From positions 35,936 to 99,935 of the forward strand of contig JAJFHC010000125.1 in NCBI GenBank assembly GCA_021775835.1: DNA of 64,000 nt, read 5' to 3'. This stretch comes from Hyphomicrobiales bacterium (GTDB lineage: Bacteria; Pseudomonadota; Alphaproteobacteria; Rhizobiales; JAJFHC01). The notes below the pieces were generated by a model. That model did not search any database. It was not told the origin of the DNA and worked only from the letters and a program-made list of their open reading frames with translations. Below, piece after piece: positions 16,959 through 24,783 of the stretch. The translations under genes were made by a program, and so were the position numbers. Within the stretch, counting starts at the first letter, position 1. Every line of letters begins with the position of its first letter.

Positions 16959-17617
16959 TGTTTTGAAAACAGTTCCATCGTCCGATCCCAGGCGTTGCGG
17001 GAAGCGTCCGGATGAAAGCTTGGTCGTTCGTCGCAATGAAACCCGTGGCCGGCACCTCCATAGACATGGATGTCGCAGTCGGGACGCCGGGCCCGAACGC
17101 TCTCCACGTTGCTCATGGGAATGCCATGATCCTCCGCACCGTAATGGAGTTGTGTGGCACAGCATGGAACTTTCTCTGCAAAACCGTTGATTCGTCCGCC
17201 GTAAAAAGCGCTGGCGGCCGAGATCCCATCAAGCTGCGTGGCCGCCAGGAAGGCAACGGTGCCACCCATGCAGAAGCCGACAATACCCACGTTGCCGGCA
17301 TGGGCCACCGACGCACGGGCGGCTTCAGTGTCGCGCACAAAGGCGTCCCAGTCAGGCTCGGCAATAAAGCTCCGGGCATGCTCGACCTCTTCAGGCGAGT
17401 AACCGGATTGGAAATTACGTTCCGTGCGGTCGAACAGTGCAGGTGCTATCGCCACATATCCGATGTCCGCCAGACGGTCACAGACCGAACGAATATGGCT
17501 GTTCACGCCAAAGATCTCCTGAATGACAACAACGCCACCACGTGGTGCCGTTGCCGGGTCGGCACGATAGGCGCCGAACTCATGGCTATCAGAAGCTCTG
17601 AGAGTAAGATCGGGCAT
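16949..17617 (-). CDS. Dienelactone hydrolase family protein
   Basis: From ATG 17617 (GAGG 8 bases upstream; a GTG at 17626 is the alternative) the product is 222 residues, the normal family length. The catalytic triad is visible: the nucleophile Cys in VGFCMGGTV, Asp in GAEDHGIP and His in GAGHGFHC. VVVIQEIFGVN is the typical oxyanion-side motif. The family opens cyclic lactones or cleaves esters in the cytoplasm. It follows the NMT1-like binding-protein gene by 10 bases and was probably co-transcribed with it. The substrate is not predictable. Confidence 0.88.
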   Translation of the reverse strand: MPDLTLRASDSHEFGAYRADPATAPRGGVVVIQEIFGVNSHIRSVCDRLADIGYVAIAPALFDRTERNFQSGYSPEEVEHARSFIAEPDWDAFVRDTEAARASVAHAGNVGIVGFCMGGTVAFLAATQLDGISAASAFYGGRINGFAEKVPCCATQLHYGAEDHGIPMSNVESVRARRPDCDIHVYGGAGHGFHCDERPSFHPDASRNAWDRTMELFSKHLG

Positions 17618-17627
17618 TCCCGTCACC

Positions 17628-18533
17628 TCACGCAGCGCCTGGCGGTTCAGCGCAGACCTGTTCGAAGCGATAGCGCTCGTTTACAAGGCCATTGTATTCA
17701 TAGATGTCCAGTGTAGCCTCGTAGGCCGCACGGGTAATCTCCACGTGTGGAGTCCAGCAGCCAAGTTGCTGATAGGTCTCGATGCAGTCGGCAAGCACAG
17801 CTTCTTCTATATCGGGAAAATATGAGGCCTCCGCCTTTGCTATGTCCGCCGCGGGCGTTTCGTTCATGTAAATGCGGGTCTTCCTGTAGGCCCGCATGAA
17901 GGCTTTGGCCATGTCGGACTCAAGCCATGCCTGCGTTGCGGCAAGGCTTGAAAACCCGCACGGTCCAATCTGCTTTCCCACTTGAGCCACGATATGACCC
18001 GCGCCATCGGCCGCCAGTTGCTGCGGGAACGGGCCTTGCTGTTGCACATACTGACCCTGGCCGGCGCGAAACGCCTTGTCGATGTCCGCAGCGCCGCCAG
18101 GACAAATCGGGATGATCTTGTCGAAATCGATGCCCGCCTTGTGGCAGGCATACTTGAACATGGCCAGCGGCTGACCGCCCTTGAACATGACGACCTCCGC
18201 GCCTTCGAGCTTATCCCAACTGAAGGCCGGGTCGGCTTCACGGCCGGTCAGGAAGAATCCGTCCATCTCGTTGATCTGTGCAAAATGAACGACTGTTGGT
18301 GTCATTCCTTCGTTCAGGGGTGTGAAGCCCTGGCTGAGAGCGGACTGCACCACGTGCGCTGATCCGTTCTCAAGCGACGAAATCGCCGAAACACCGGCCG
18401 GCGCGACCGACCATTCCGGATCAAGGCCCTCGGCCTGCAGAAACCCGCCGGACATTGTCGAAATCAGCGGCGAATAGAACGCGGAAAACAACGTGAACTG
18501 GATGTTGATCTTTTCCAAACCCGGATACCTCAT
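17628..18533 (-). CDS. NMT1/THI5-like substrate-binding protein without signal peptide
   Basis: About 301 residues from ATG 18533 (a TTG at 18548 is possible). It has the solute-binding fold of ABC nitrate/sulfonate/pyrimidine-precursor binders: LFSAFYSPLISTMSGGFLQAEGL at the N-terminus, a PAGVSAISSLENGSAHVV ligand loop and WDKLEGAEVVMFKGG. No signal peptide or lipobox precedes the fold and there is no permease or ATPase gene nearby. It may act inside the cell, as eukaryotic THI5 and some regulatory or enzyme-like relatives do, or its export signal was lost. It lies upstream of a dienelactone hydrolase gene. Confidence 0.75.
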   Translation of the reverse strand: MRYPGLEKINIQFTLFSAFYSPLISTMSGGFLQAEGLDPEWSVAPAGVSAISSLENGSAHVVQSALSQGFTPLNEGMTPTVVHFAQINEMDGFFLTGREADPAFSWDKLEGAEVVMFKGGQPLAMFKYACHKAGIDFDKIIPICPGGAADIDKAFRAGQGQYVQQQGPFPQQLAADGAGHIVAQVGKQIGPCGFSSLAATQAWLESDMAKAFMRAYRKTRIYMNETPAADIAKAEASYFPDIEEAVLADCIETYQQLGCWTPHVEITRAAYEATLDIYEYNGLVNERYRFEQVCAEPPGAA

Positions 18534-18884
18534 GTCAGATTGTGCCAATCCGCACGACTGGATGCAGAAGCCGGCGTTTCACCGGGATCGAGTTCTATCA
18601 GGGCATCGCACAGACGTCCATTACGGGCACACGATTGTCGGCTTCGTTATGCACGTTCAAGATAGGCGAGTCCTATCGCAACACATCAATGAAATCTGCC
18701 GATGCTGTTTCGATGCCGCAGAGAAAGATTAGACCAGGAGCTTCCATGCTTGTGATGGAAGAACCGTTCCCTTATGACGCCTTCCTTGACACCGATGCTT
18801 GTTGAGGTCTTGTACAACGCCGTCCAATGTGCGGATGACCACCCAGGGTCTTGTCTAGTGTTCGGACAGATTGAGGCACGCCAG
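18534..18884. other. Gene-free stretch between the binding-protein gene and chrR
   Basis: I see no convincing coding frame in these 351 bases. A small hairpin, CTTCCAT / ATGGAAG around 18742-18762, is the only structure noticed; it could end the rpoE-chrR transcript, although no T-run follows. Confidence 0.5.
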
Positions 18885-19559
18885 TTATATACCGACCAAG
18901 GGCTGGAGCAGGCGTGGCAGCAGTCGCTTGAAGTGGGCCGGGCGCTGTACTGCAACCAGACAAATGCAGTCTACGCCCTCTTCGACAACAGGCTGGTGTT
19001 CAACGTCCGGATCCAGGTCAGCGACGTCACCTGAGGCAAACCGCCCGCATTCGTCATTGTAGGCCCCTGACAGGATCAGCGTGACCTCATGGCCCGCGTG
19101 ACGATGGGCCGGAACGGAACGACCGGCGGCGATCTTCATGAGAAACAGCTTGCCGTCGGCCTTATTGCCAAGGCCGATCTGAAACGTTGAGATACCGCCC
19201 CCCACGTTCTTCCATTTGACCTGCGAAACCGGCACATCGATCAGCGAGGCCGCGGCCGACGGCAGTATCCCGTTCCTCGTTGAGCGAGGCACCGCCATGC
19301 CGGTTGAGTTTTCCGGTTCCCGTTTACGTTCTTCAGTACCAAGCCGCTCAAGCATGTTGTTCGCAGCACCCGGCGACAAGGCGACAGGTTTGATCTCATC
19401 CAGCATTGCACCTCCAATCGCCTGAGCCCGTTTCACTTTCCGCCGACAGGTTGCACACATGTCTATGTGACCTGAAGCAACCACGGCAAAGGCGGCGGGC
19501 AGAGAGCCGGCAGCAAAGCTTACGATGGTAGAATCGTCGAGGTGATGATTGACACTCAT
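18885..19559 (-). CDS. chrR: ChrR-type zinc anti-sigma factor
   Basis: A 224-residue protein in two parts. The N-terminal anti-sigma domain holds HIDMCATC, a His-x3-Cys-x2-Cys zinc site, and the C-terminal cupin domain holds HRHAGHEVTLILSG with a second set of metal ligands. This is the architecture of Rhodobacter ChrR, which releases RpoE when singlet oxygen or organic peroxides are present. Its ATG overlaps the rpoE stop as ATGA, so both are made from one message in fixed proportion. The fasciclin and DUF2177 genes nearby are plausible members of the response. Confidence 0.9.
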   Translation of the reverse strand: MSVNHHLDDSTIVSFAAGSLPAAFAVVASGHIDMCATCRRKVKRAQAIGGAMLDEIKPVALSPGAANNMLERLGTEERKREPENSTGMAVPRSTRNGILPSAAASLIDVPVSQVKWKNVGGGISTFQIGLGNKADGKLFLMKIAAGRSVPAHRHAGHEVTLILSGAYNDECGRFASGDVADLDPDVEHQPVVEEGVDCICLVAVQRPAHFKRLLPRLLQPLVGI

Positions 19560-20158
19560 CTCAGGTCCTCCAGCATTGTGTTCAATTTCTGGTACGCAAT
19601 GCGTATTCGGGACTTAACGGTGCCCAGGGGTTGCTTGAGTCTTTCGGCAATTTCCACATGGGTCAGGTCCTCTGAATACGCCAGCTGTATGACTTGCCGC
19701 TGGTCGGAAGGCAGTGTTCCAACCGCTTTGGCGACTATTGCGCTTTCCTGATCGTCATTCACACTGTCATCACTGGACGGCCCGTCACTTTCGAAATCGA
19801 AGTCACTGATATCTTCATACCGCACGCCGCGCGTGCGTCGGAAAGCATCGATGCGCAGATTTCTGGCAATGGTGAAGATCCATGTGGAAACTGAACCTTT
19901 TGATGACGCATAGAGTGACGCTTTGCGCCAGACCTGCATCATCGTGTCCTGCACGAGATCCTCAGCAAGGTCCGGATTGGCCCCCTTACCCATCATGAAC
20001 CCTTTCAGCTTTGGACCGTAGTGTTCAAACAGTTCCGTGAATGCCGTTTTGTCGGCATTTTCCGCGATACGCTGCACCAACTCTGCGTGGACGTGGTGAC
20101 GGTTTATGACATGCTGGCTCCGCAGTGACGTTTGCATGCGTTCGATGGCCTCGATCAT
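19556..20158 (-). CDS. rpoE: ECF sigma factor RpoE (ChrR-controlled, singlet-oxygen type)
   Basis: A 200-residue ECF sigma factor. Region 2 is visible as AEDLVQDTMMQVWRKASLY and STWIFTIARNLRIDAFRR (promoter melting and -10 recognition); region 4 as LPSDQRQVIQLAYSEDLTHVEIA and LKQPLGTVKSRIRIAYQKL (-35 recognition). It is paired with chrR by a 4-base overlap. A promoter-like TGATCT-N16-CGTA lies 40 bases upstream at 20198-20223, and the same element precedes the DUF2177 gene, consistent with autoregulation and a small local regulon. Confidence 0.92.
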   Translation of the reverse strand: MIEAIERMQTSLRSQHVINRHHVHAELVQRIAENADKTAFTELFEHYGPKLKGFMMGKGANPDLAEDLVQDTMMQVWRKASLYASSKGSVSTWIFTIARNLRIDAFRRTRGVRYEDISDFDFESDGPSSDDSVNDDQESAIVAKAVGTLPSDQRQVIQLAYSEDLTHVEIAERLKQPLGTVKSRIRIAYQKLNTMLEDLR

Positions 20159-20197
20159 GGTGTAACCCTCGCCGACAAATAGACGTTATGAACCGGT

Positions 20198-20223
20198 TAC
20201 GATGAAGGCTGCCGTACAGATCA
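20198..20223 (-). promoter_or_regulatory. Putative RpoE promoter of rpoE-chrR
   Basis: On the minus strand this reads TGATCT, 16 bases, CGTA. The same boxes with identical spacing occur at 22392-22417. TGATC resembles the -35 element known for RpoE/ChrR systems. The -10 box lies 40 bases before the rpoE start. Confidence 0.65.
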
Positions 20224-20440
20224 CTTTTTTACGAACCGGTGCAAAGAGAAGAGCGGCGCCGATGGCTCTGGATTTAGGTCAACCTTATGACAACGTTCAG
20301 AAAGGCTCTCCGGATCACCTCATTTCGCGATCCGGGAAGAACTCAAACCGGACAATCCATTCGAGGGTGGCGGCGTAGAAACCTTTAAGTGACCGGCGAC
20401 AGGCGCCGGGTTGCGCTGTAAACTCGAAGGGACATTCCAA

Positions 20441-20926
20441 ATGAAGAAACTACTTGCAACATCTGTCATCGCGTTCGCCATGGCCGCCACTGCTGCTCAG
20501 GCGAAAAACATTGTTGAAGTCGCTCAGGACGCCGGGTCCTTCAGCACACTGATCGCAGCGGCCCAGGCCGCCGGTCTGGCAGGAGCTCTGGCGAACGGTG
20601 AGAATCTGACAGTCTTCGCGCCAACCGATGAAGCTTTTGCAAAGCTGCCGGCAGGTACGGTCGAGGAACTGTTGAAACCGGAGAACAAGGACAAGCTTGC
20701 AGCAATCCTCTCGTACCATGTTGTTCCACGAAAACTAACATCCAACATGCTGCCGGGGCGCGCAATTCACGTGAAGACGCTGAAGGCCGGTGGCGACACG
20801 ACGCTCGCCGTCACCAAGTCGCACAGCGGGGTCACGGTCGACAACGCGAATGTTGTTTCTGCCGATATCAAGGCTTCAAACGGCATCATCCACGTGATCG
20901 ATACTGTTGTCCTGCCGTCCAGGTAG
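20441..20926 (+). CDS. Secreted fasciclin-domain protein
   Basis: The start at 20441 (GAAGGGA upstream) yields MKKLLATSVIAFAMAATAAQA, a signal peptide, and a mature part of about 140 residues that is a single fasciclin (FAS1) domain: LTVFAPTDEAFAKLP and ILSYHVVPRKLTS mark the two FAS1 boxes, with SNGIIHVIDTVVLP at the end. Such single-domain proteins are periplasmic or surface-bound. Fasciclin genes often lie beside rpoE-chrR in alphaproteobacteria, so stress control is likely. A weak CAATC-N16-CGTA resembling the RpoE promoter lies about 70 bases upstream. Confidence 0.9.
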   Translation: MKKLLATSVIAFAMAATAAQAKNIVEVAQDAGSFSTLIAAAQAAGLAGALANGENLTVFAPTDEAFAKLPAGTVEELLKPENKDKLAAILSYHVVPRKLTSNMLPGRAIHVKTLKAGGDTTLAVTKSHSGVTVDNANVVSADIKASNGIIHVIDTVVLPSR

Positions 20927-20948
20927 GTCCGTTTCATGTGTCACCATC

Positions 20949-20988
20949 GGAAGCGGGCGAGCCCCATGGAAAGCGTGCGCCCGCTTCC
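20949..20988 (+). terminator. Stem-loop after the fasciclin gene
   Basis: GGAAGCGGGCG and CGCCCGCTTCC form an 11-bp perfect stem with an 18-base loop, 22 bases after the stop. No T-run follows, so termination strength is uncertain. Confidence 0.55.
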
Positions 20989-21150
20989 ACACAAGATTCA
21001 CCGTTTCGTCACTGCATCTTGCCGTGGCGGGTGTCTTTTTTTCGTACACTGAAAAGCCGTTTGACGATTCAAGATCTGCATCATAGCGTCCGGTCCACTT
21101 CAGGTTGATTTCAATATTGTAATTTTCCAGAAACCAGGATTCCCACCGTA

Positions 21151-21957
21151 ATGAATTTCCCCAATTTGAAATGTCTTTGCGTCGCGACAGCGATCGGCGT
21201 CATGGGTAGCACCGCATCCATCGCAGGGGAAAAACAGGCATCCGCTGCCGGCTACGGCGAACGACCAGTGAAGGAGTGGACGGTCAAGATTGGTGCCCTC
21301 GGTATGCTCAAACCGGAGTACGAAGGTTCCGACGATTACGAAGTGACCGGCTTCCCGAACGTCGACATTCGTTGGCGTGACAGGGCCTTCCTCAACGCGA
21401 GAGACGGTTTGGGTGTGAATATCTGGAATGACCGGATGTTCACGCTCTCAACTTCCGTCGGATACACGTTCGGTCGGGATCATGACAAATCCAGTGATCT
21501 GAACGGTCTCGGTGATATCGAGGGCGGTGCGCTGGCAGTCGTGAAAGGCAGCATCCGTCACAGAGGTTTCTCCCTGTCGGGACGGCTCAGTCATCAGCTA
21601 ACCGGTGATGACACGGGGTTTCTCGCCAATTTCGGTCTTGGCTACATGTGGCGTTCGCAACAAGGCTGGTTTCTCAGGCCGGGGCTTCAGACAAGCCTGG
21701 CAAGTGGTGAGTACATGGAACGATATTTCGGCGTGACTACCGGACAGTCATTCAGTTCCGGCCTTCGGGCTTTTGATGCGGATGGAGGCTTCAAATCGTT
21801 CGGTGCGGGTATCTTGGCCGGATACGCTTTGGATGAACATTGGAGCATCGGAAGCCGCGCCTCGTACGACCGCCTCGTAGGGGACGCCGCGGACAGCCCG
21901 ATCACAAAGGCCAAGGATCAGTTCAAGCTCAGTCTCGGTCTGACCTACTCATTCTGA
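21151..21957 (+). CDS. MipA/OmpV-family outer membrane protein
   Basis: A 268-residue protein with an N-terminal signal sequence (VATAIGVMGSTASIAG) and the MipA/OmpV pattern of amphipathic beta strands: WTVKIGALGMLKPEYEGSDDY at the front, alternating aromatic strands, and a terminal SLGLTYSF ending in Phe as outer-membrane barrels do. MipA was described as a scaffold for murein enzymes in E. coli; the family also includes stress-induced porin-like proteins. It follows the fasciclin gene by 224 bases and converges with the DUF2177 gene, 2 bases away. Confidence 0.87.
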   Translation: MNFPNLKCLCVATAIGVMGSTASIAGEKQASAAGYGERPVKEWTVKIGALGMLKPEYEGSDDYEVTGFPNVDIRWRDRAFLNARDGLGVNIWNDRMFTLSTSVGYTFGRDHDKSSDLNGLGDIEGGALAVVKGSIRHRGFSLSGRLSHQLTGDDTGFLANFGLGYMWRSQQGWFLRPGLQTSLASGEYMERYFGVTTGQSFSSGLRAFDADGGFKSFGAGILAGYALDEHWSIGSRASYDRLVGDAADSPITKAKDQFKLSLGLTYSF

Positions 21958-21959
21958 AC

Positions 21960-22361
21960 TTAACTGAGCACCCGGGCGGCATGATATCCTGCAAATGCGG
22001 ACAGTCCCGTGATGGCCGTACCCCATGCCATGTCCACGACCGACACAGCCAGTGGCCAGTTCCGTAAGGTGGCGTAATTTGTCATGTCATAAGTGGCATA
22101 GGCGAAGAAGCCGAACAGGGCGCCGTACAGGAGCGCGCTTGCCGGCGACCCGGTCTTGAGTGCCGGGGCCACGGCGAAGATTATGACGCCTACCAGGTAG
22201 AGCGCATAGAAGACCGCAGCCGCACCATAGTTGGGGGTTTCAAGCAGAAGGTCGCCCATCCTGCTGGCGTAGAAGCCTCTGGCAATCCAGGCAAGCCAGA
22301 CAAAATCGATTGCCAGAAAGACAACAGCAGTTCCCACATAGGCGGCGACGTACTGAACCAT
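21960..22361 (-). CDS. DUF2177-family inner membrane protein
   Basis: From ATG 22361 (AAGGA upstream) the product is 133 residues with four membrane segments: YVAAYVGTAVVFLAIDFVWL, a middle AVFYALYLVGVIIF, LLYGALFGFFAYATYDMTN and a C-terminal VDMAWGTAITGLSAFAGY. The DFVWL and YDMTN motifs are characteristic of DUF2177. The function is unknown. The promoter element at 22392-22417 is the same as that of rpoE, placing the gene in the RpoE-ChrR response; a membrane role under photo-oxidative stress is plausible. Confidence 0.87.
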   Translation of the reverse strand: MVQYVAAYVGTAVVFLAIDFVWLAWIARGFYASRMGDLLLETPNYGAAAVFYALYLVGVIIFAVAPALKTGSPASALLYGALFGFFAYATYDMTNYATLRNWPLAVSVVDMAWGTAITGLSAFAGYHAARVLS

Positions 22362-22391
22362 GAATTCGTCCTTGGTTGTTTCTGTCTGTTC

Positions 22392-22417
22392 TACGCTACT
22401 GTTTCGGTGACAGATCA
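22392..22417 (-). promoter_or_regulatory. Putative RpoE promoter of the DUF2177 gene
   Basis: TGATCT, 16 bases, CGTA on the minus strand, 31 bases before the start at 22361. Both boxes and the spacing equal those before rpoE, and GTGATCTGT is identical over nine bases. Confidence 0.65.
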
Positions 22418-22434
22418 CGACCGTGTCGGTTGAA

Positions 22435-23328
22435 TCAGGAGTTCTGCGTCACGTAACGCGCCACATCGGCATGGCGGGCAAACCAGACATCGCCTTTCGA
22501 TTTCGCGTGCCGGATCAGTTCTTCGAGAATCCAGATCCGCGAGCGGTAACCGATCACGAAAGGATGCATGACGAGCTGGAACAGGCCGCCCTCCTCGTAA
22601 GCCGCATCCAGTTCGCGGCGGAAGATTTCGAATACTTCATCGGGTGTCGCATAGGGGCGCGTCGGCGGGGAGCGGTTGAACATCAGGTAGACCGCATCGT
22701 CCCGCAACCATTCGACCGGAACTTCCACAACACCGGTAGCCTCGCCATCGACCTCGAGTTCATAGCAGTTCTCATCGGCCATCAGGGAACTGTCGTACAA
22801 AAGCCCCAGCTCACGCACGATCGCAATTGTGTGGCGGCTCAGATCCCAGTTGGCGGATCGAAACCCCACAGGTTCCGTACCACAGACTTCCTTGAGCGTA
22901 TCGAAGGCCCTGAACATCAGCGCGCGCTCGTTTTCATGGGTCAGCAACGCGTTGTTCTCGTGGATCCATCCATGCATCCCGATCTCGTGGCCGTTGTCCT
23001 GGATCCGGCGCGGCTCGTCCCGGTCAATGAGAGCGACCACTGCCGGCATGAAAAAGCTGGCATGAACATTCTCACGATCGAGCACGTCCAGAATACGCGG
23101 CACCCCCACGCGGCGCCCGAACTCGCCCCACGCCAGACGCCCCACAGCGCGCCCGCCGGCACCCATTTCGAAAGTCTCGTGATCACAGTCAAACGACAGC
23201 GCGACCGCTGCGCGAGCGCCGCCGGGCCATGTCTTTGGTTTGAGCGCACGTCCGGCGCGCACTTGGCCGACCACTGTGCGCCACTCCTGATCTGGCCATT
23301 GCCATGGCGCCACGTCTTCGTTCGGCAT
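22435..23328 (-). CDS. Polysaccharide deacetylase family protein (PuuE-like)
   Basis: A 297-residue NodB-fold hydrolase without signal peptide. VALSFDCDHET carries the catalytic/metal Asp, GHEIGMHGWIHEN the metal His residues and VGFRSANWDLS the next conserved motif; QLVMHPFVIG is the terminal His motif. This cytoplasmic form resembles the PuuE-type allantoinase and imidase-like deacetylases more than chitin or peptidoglycan deacetylases, so the substrate may be a small amide. It lies upstream of a SnoaL-like gene and an SDR gene read in the same direction, suggesting one small catabolic operon. Confidence 0.83.
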   Translation of the reverse strand: MPNEDVAPWQWPDQEWRTVVGQVRAGRALKPKTWPGGARAAVALSFDCDHETFEMGAGGRAVGRLAWGEFGRRVGVPRILDVLDRENVHASFFMPAVVALIDRDEPRRIQDNGHEIGMHGWIHENNALLTHENERALMFRAFDTLKEVCGTEPVGFRSANWDLSRHTIAIVRELGLLYDSSLMADENCYELEVDGEATGVVEVPVEWLRDDAVYLMFNRSPPTRPYATPDEVFEIFRRELDAAYEEGGLFQLVMHPFVIGYRSRIWILEELIRHAKSKGDVWFARHADVARYVTQNS

Positions 23329-23340
23329 TCGGCGTTATCC

Positions 23341-23856
23341 CTAGTGTCTGTTTCCTGATACCGGTCCGTCGATATCTGGTGCCGTCCAGCCGGGCGGCGG
23401 TGCGGCCCGATCTACCTTATGAATCGGTACCGTAAATCCTGCATCACAACCGTTCATGACCATATGTCGTTCGGCAATCAGCCAGTGGCTGGACTGGCAA
23501 ACCAATCGGTCCAGGTACTGTCCCATGATCGTTGCGGTTGAACCATCCGCCCGCTCATGCCAGGCGTAGACATAACTGGTGGATTGGGCTGCGACGTTAC
23601 TTTCAAAATCGATCATGACGTTTGACAGATGATGGGAAGTCCGGGTCCAGCGCCACATACGCTCCAGCGATTGGCGCAGGGCGTCAGATCCGTTGCTCTT
23701 TAGCCGGGCGTTGTCTCCGTAGTCGACGACACAATCATCGGTGAAAAGTGCCGCCAGTGACACCAGGTCCATCCGGTCCAACGCGATGCAGTACGCCGTC
23801 AGCGTTCGTTCGATTTCGTGCTCGGCCAGCAGGCGCTGCAGGTACTGTTCACTCAT
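23341..23856 (-). CDS. SnoaL/NTF2-like protein
   Basis: The start at ATG 23856 gives 171 residues beginning MSEQYLQRLLAEHEIERTLT. The sequence LDRMDLVSLAALFTDDCVVDYG is the typical opening of SnoaL_4 / ring-hydroxylase-beta-like cone folds, followed by a strand with SHHLSNVMIDFE and a GQYLDRLV strand. The family holds dehydratases, isomerases and inactive relatives. It is located 11 bases from the upstream SDR gene and 12 from the deacetylase gene, so the three are probably one transcript. Confidence 0.75.
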   Translation of the reverse strand: MSEQYLQRLLAEHEIERTLTAYCIALDRMDLVSLAALFTDDCVVDYGDNARLKSNGSDALRQSLERMWRWTRTSHHLSNVMIDFESNVAAQSTSYVYAWHERADGSTATIMGQYLDRLVCQSSHWLIAERHMVMNGCDAGFTVPIHKVDRAAPPPGWTAPDIDGPVSGNRH

Positions 23857-23867
23857 TTGGTGTCTTT

Positions 23868-24647
23868 CTACCGGACATAGGTGGCCCCGTTGACGTCCAG
23901 CGTGGCGCCCGAAAGATGTTTCGACTTGCCCTCCGCCAGAAAAGCGATGAGTCCGGCGATTTCCGATGGCGGAACCCATTCTCCCATGGCCAGCGATTTC
24001 GTCACTTGCTCCTCACCGCCCTGCATGGCGGCAAAGTCCTCAGACATCTTTGTCCGTACAATTCCCGGCGCAATGATGTGACTCAGTATGTTGTCGCGGG
24101 CATAACCGCGGGCCACCGATTGGGCCGCCGCACGGATTGCGCCCTTGGAGGCGGCGTACGCAATCATCGATGGGTTTGTGACGCCTTGCTGGGCAACCCA
24201 GCTTGACATCGTGATCAGGACACCGCCGCCGCGGGTTCTAAAATGGCGAACCGCACCCCGCATGAGCCGTGCCGGTGCCTGCACATTGATCTGATACTGT
24301 GTCTCCCAGGCGTTCAGCCAGTCGTGCTCATCGTCATCGATGCCGCCGACAGGAATCATGGTCGCCGCGTTGAGCACAGCCACATCCACGTGACCGCGCC
24401 AGTCAACCGCCGCCCGCCAGAGGTGCTCCACAGCCTCGTTACTCGCGAAGTCCCCCGCGCACAGACAATATCTGTCCGCAGAAAAACCCTCTACAACGGC
24501 TTCCGCGCCGGCCAGGTCGCCGTCGTTTCCGCGATGATGCAGGATCACTCGGAAACCAGCATCCAGAAGCGTGCGGGCGGTTACCGCACCAATCCCCTGA
24601 GAGGCACCGGTAAGAAGCACAATCCGCCCGTTAGAAGCTGCCGTCAT
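23868..24647 (-). CDS. SDR-family oxidoreductase
   Basis: A 259-residue classical SDR: LTGASQGIGAVTARTL for cofactor binding, VAVLNAATM in place of NNAG, the catalytic Ser in ITMSSWV and YAASKG with Tyr and Lys. It is the first gene of the minus-strand trio SDR, SnoaL-like, polysaccharide deacetylase. The substrate is unknown. Confidence 0.85.
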   Translation of the reverse strand: MTAASNGRIVLLTGASQGIGAVTARTLLDAGFRVILHHRGNDGDLAGAEAVVEGFSADRYCLCAGDFASNEAVEHLWRAAVDWRGHVDVAVLNAATMIPVGGIDDDEHDWLNAWETQYQINVQAPARLMRGAVRHFRTRGGGVLITMSSWVAQQGVTNPSMIAYAASKGAIRAAAQSVARGYARDNILSHIIAPGIVRTKMSEDFAAMQGGEEQVTKSLAMGEWVPPSEIAGLIAFLAEGKSKHLSGATLDVNGATYVR

Positions 24648-24783
24648 GATGAGTATCCGCTGGAAGGGTCCTGGGAAGTTGTTCCGGCACCACTATGGCA
24701 CAAGCGGACTAATGCGAAAACGGTCCCGTGGAATTGACACCAACCCCTTCAGTTTCTCCGCCTTGCGGCGCAGTGCCTTTCTG

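Noticed and set aside
22423..23358. A 311-codon plus-strand frame
   Set aside because: It is antisense to the polysaccharide deacetylase gene, which keeps all catalytic motifs.
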